Of a stretch of 7,119 bases of DNA, positions 5,563 through 7,119 are shown one piece after another (the stretch's first letter is position 1; each line of letters begins with the position of its first letter). The position numbers were made by a program, and so were the translations under genes. The notes under the pieces were generated by a model that saw nothing but the letters and a program-made list of their open reading frames with translations, did not search any database and was not told the origin of the DNA. Origin of the DNA: DAISJD01 sp036821645 (GTDB lineage Bacteria > Pseudomonadota > Alphaproteobacteria > ATCC43930 > CGMCC-115725); the NCBI GenBank assembly GCA_036821645.1, contig DAISJD010000147.1:1-7119 (forward strand), in the 5' to 3' direction.

Positions 5563-6226
5563 TTGGCCGAGATCCGACACCGTCTCGGTCTTAAACCGGC
5601 CTTCCTGGATCAGCCGATCGGCGGGACCGTGGGCGATCTTTATAGCACCGTTCTGGCCCATATCCCCCCATACGAGCGAACGCGGTGTCACGGACCTCGT
5701 GGCGTGCAATTTCTACCGGCTGCGCCCCATGCTGCACGATCAGGCGCCAGAGGTGCGGATCGGACCCAGCACGCGGCTTGCCGGTTTATGGCCGGGCAAA
5801 ACCGACCGGCAACGATCCAATCATCTCAGAAAAATCAAAAATGCGTTTTTAGAGGGAAATCATCACGATCTTGATCGGTATTTTTATCGTTTTATTGCAA
5901 CCGCGATCCCGCCCCTTTCTGCGGCGATCCTGATCGACTGCATCGCCTGCGCCAGTGCCGAAACGCGATATTTGCTGGTTGGGTTGCTTTTTCTGGTCGC
6001 GACCGTTTGCCTGTCCCTGCCGAGGCACTCGGAGGACCGGCTTCAAACCGTAGGGGATTTTGTGCGGACCCTCACCATCGACAATATCCCCCTTTGGGGC
6101 GGACAGGGGGCCGTTATCCATGAACGGGATGTCTGGCGCGCCCTGACCGACATCATCTTGGCGGCCGATTGCGCCGTCAAACCCGACGCGCCCATCACCC
6201 TGCAGACACGGTTTGAATACCGATAA
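5563..6226 (+). pseudogene. Frameshifted gene: duplicated TVGD-module protein with a membrane hairpin
   Basis: I recognise no named function. Coding signal with G/C-rich third positions runs in one frame up to about 5665 (RHRLGLKPAFLDQP...TVGDLYSTVLAHIP) and in the next frame from there to the TAA at 6224-6226 (...CNFYRLRPML...VRIGPSTRLAGL...). Removing one C from the six-C run at 5664-5669 joins them into one open frame of about 220 codons. The joined product has two similar modules, TVGDLYSTVL...VRIGPSTRL (5626-5779) and TVGDFVRTL...DVWRALTDII...ITLQTRF (6047-6217). They flank two hydrophobic segments (about 5891-5953 and 5969-6019), so it may be a membrane-anchored protein; the modules vaguely recall small acyl-carrier-like domains. 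The start is uncertain: TTG at 5563 is a guess, and the frame is open from 5494. No good ribosome binding site is seen. An intact gene starting inside the second frame (for example ATG 5729, 165 residues) is the alternative. Positions 5443-5562 hold nothing else I can identify. Confidence 0.5.
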
Positions 6227-6301
6227 CGGGGGTGCCCCTCGTGAAAAACCGTGCCGCCCACCCAAGATCGCGATAAAATTCCCGTTCCTTTCCGCATGAT
6301 T

Positions 6302-6355
6302 ACCAGAAAATTAACCGTTCCGCGCCATTCCTGAGGGGATGATGAATTTTCTGGT
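6302..6355 (+). promoter_or_regulatory. Inverted repeat over the TPR gene's ribosome binding site
   Basis: ACCAGAAAATT (6302-6312) and AATTTTCTGGT (6345-6355) are perfect 11-bp inverted repeats 32 nt apart. Two further U-G pairs (6300-6301 with 6356-6357) would bring the whole GGTGG ribosome binding site (6353-6357) into the stem. The loop exposes GAGGGG (6333-6338) just before ATG codons of a 14-codon open frame (6339-6383) that overlaps the start of the TPR gene. This looks like a translation-control leader, but it could also be a DNA operator. The region 6227-6301 shows nothing else convincing. Confidence 0.4.
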
Positions 6356-6363
6356 GGCGTTTC

Positions 6364-7119
6364 ATGATGGCATCCGGTGCTGACCCTCTTGCGTCTTCGA
6401 TGCGGCCCGCCGTCGATGCGGCCCTGGCCGCCATGGATCAGCAGGATATGACGGCGGCCCTTGCCGCCATTCAGGCGGTGGCCGATCAGGCCCCCGGTTC
6501 GGCCCTGTCCTCTTATCTCGTCGGTCTTGCCTCGATCCGGTTGGGCGAGGTCGGGCGCGGGCTTGAGGCGTTGGAATTGGCCCATCGTCTCGCCCCCGGC
6601 GTTCAGGATTTCGCCGAGGCGCTGGCCGTGCTCCATGCCAAGCTCGGCCGGTTGGTCGATTCACTCTATTACGGCAAATTGGCCGGGGGCCTGAAACCGG
6701 TCGGGGTTGCGGGCTTGGTGCCCGCGTGGCTGGGCGAATTCGCCGCCGCCTTTTTGACGATCCAGGAAAAACCCCTGTTGAAAGAGGCGGCACGCTTTCT
6801 GGCCGAGGGCAATCATCCCCAGGCCGCCCATTTCTATCAGCAACAGGTCGAAATCGATCGGGACAGCGTCGACGGATGGCGCGGACTTGCCCTGGCGCAC
6901 AGGGCCATGGGCAATCCCGCCGCCGCCCTGGTCGCATGCCGCGCGTTGCTCGACCGGGCCCCCGGCAATCCCCGCGATCAGGCCCTGTTGGGGGCCATCC
7001 TGGCCGATCAGGGCGATCTCGATCAGGCCGTTGCGGTCCAATCGCAAGCCGTCGCCGCCGACCCGGACGATGGTGATCTAAGCCCATTTTTGTTGCGCAC
7101 GCTTGCCCACGACCCGGCC
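6364..7119 (+). CDS. TPR-repeat protein, N-terminal part (runs off the window)
   Basis: An open frame of 252 codons runs from ATG 6364 to the right edge without a stop; the gene is therefore truncated by the window, not broken. The product is alpha-helical and Ala/Leu-rich, with tetratricopeptide-like units, for example residues 46-80 (PGSALSSYLVGLASIRLGEVGRG...ELAHRLAPG), 153-171, 172-204 (GLALAHRAMGNPAAALVACRALLDRAPGN) and 205-237 (DQALLGAILADQGDLDQAVAV...AVAADPDD). Between them lies a distinctive segment LGRLVDSLYYGKLAGGL...VPAWLGEFAAAFL (95-131). As far as I recall, similar segments occur in TPR proteins of Rhodospirillales that can continue into a glycosyltransferase (O-GlcNAc-transferase-like) domain, but the C-terminal part is outside the window. 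No signal peptide is seen, so it is probably a cytoplasmic protein scaffold or enzyme. The ribosome binding site is probably GGTGG at 6353-6357, six bases upstream; ATG 6367 is an equally possible start. Confidence 0.82.
   Translation, partial: MMASGADPLASSMRPAVDAALAAMDQQDMTAALAAIQAVADQAPGSALSSYLVGLASIRLGEVGRGLEALELAHRLAPGVQDFAEALAVLHAKLGRLVDSLYYGKLAGGLKPVGVAGLVPAWLGEFAAAFLTIQEKPLLKEAARFLAEGNHPQAAHFYQQQVEIDRDSVDGWRGLALAHRAMGNPAAALVACRALLDRAPGNPRDQALLGAILADQGDLDQAVAVQSQAVAADPDDGDLSPFLLRTLAHDPA

Noticed and set aside
5140..5709. 189-codon minus-strand frame joining array and right flank
   Set aside because: Most of it is CRISPR repeat translation, and the rest overlaps the coding signal on the plus strand. 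No domain is recognisable.
6228..6239. GGGG-TG-CCCC after the frameshifted gene as a terminator
   Set aside because: The loop is too small to form a hairpin as written and no T-run follows.

Overview
The window looks like a chromosomal segment of a GC-rich alphaproteobacterium. A Rhodospirillales-type organism is my best guess. This rests on codon use with G/C-rich third positions, the style of the RhlE-type helicase, cupredoxin and TPR proteins, and clear GGAGG ribosome binding sites. No ribosomal RNA or other strong taxonomic marker is present, so the placement is inference.

Left part (1-4460), ordinary chromosomal genes: a small secreted EfeO/P19-type cupredoxin (+, 66-407) converges through a shared hairpin terminator (424-456) on a two-gene minus-strand unit. 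That unit is an RhlE-like DEAD-box RNA helicase (754-2349) followed 13 nt later by a stand-alone Lrp/AsnC ligand-binding (RAM) domain protein (483-740). A divergent intergenic region (2350-2620) separates the helicase from an alpha/beta hydrolase (+, 2621-3334). The hydrolase converges on a SABATH-type carboxyl methyltransferase (-, 3381-4460), a family best known from plants.

Middle part (4461-5442), the accessory element: an AT-rich island leads into a CRISPR array of 11 repeats of 36 bp and 10 spacers, each exactly 30 bp (4747-5442). The last repeat is degenerate, so the leader end should be on the left. Between the methyltransferase and the array, positions 4563-4590 match the reverse complement of the repeat in three or four blocks. 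This is an anti-repeat signature. It is followed by hairpins and a U-run terminator at 4663-4695. I read this as a candidate tracrRNA (about 4545-4695, +). The 36/30 geometry and the anti-repeat point to a tracrRNA-dependent Class 2 system (type II, or a tracr-dependent type V). No cas gene lies anywhere in the window, so the array plus tracrRNA would be an orphan locus or one with a distant effector. The repeat's ATTGAGAC end also resembles Cas6-processed type I/III repeats, so the type is not settled.

Right part (5443-7119): immediately after the array is a gene that appears frameshifted at a run of six Cs (5664-5669). Restoring the frame gives a protein with two diverged copies of the same module (TVGD...TRL / TVGD...TRF) flanking a hydrophobic hairpin. 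Next comes a TPR protein (from 6364, open at the right edge). Its start region sits behind an 11-bp perfect inverted repeat that could mask the ribosome binding site. No functional link between the array and its neighbouring genes is evident.
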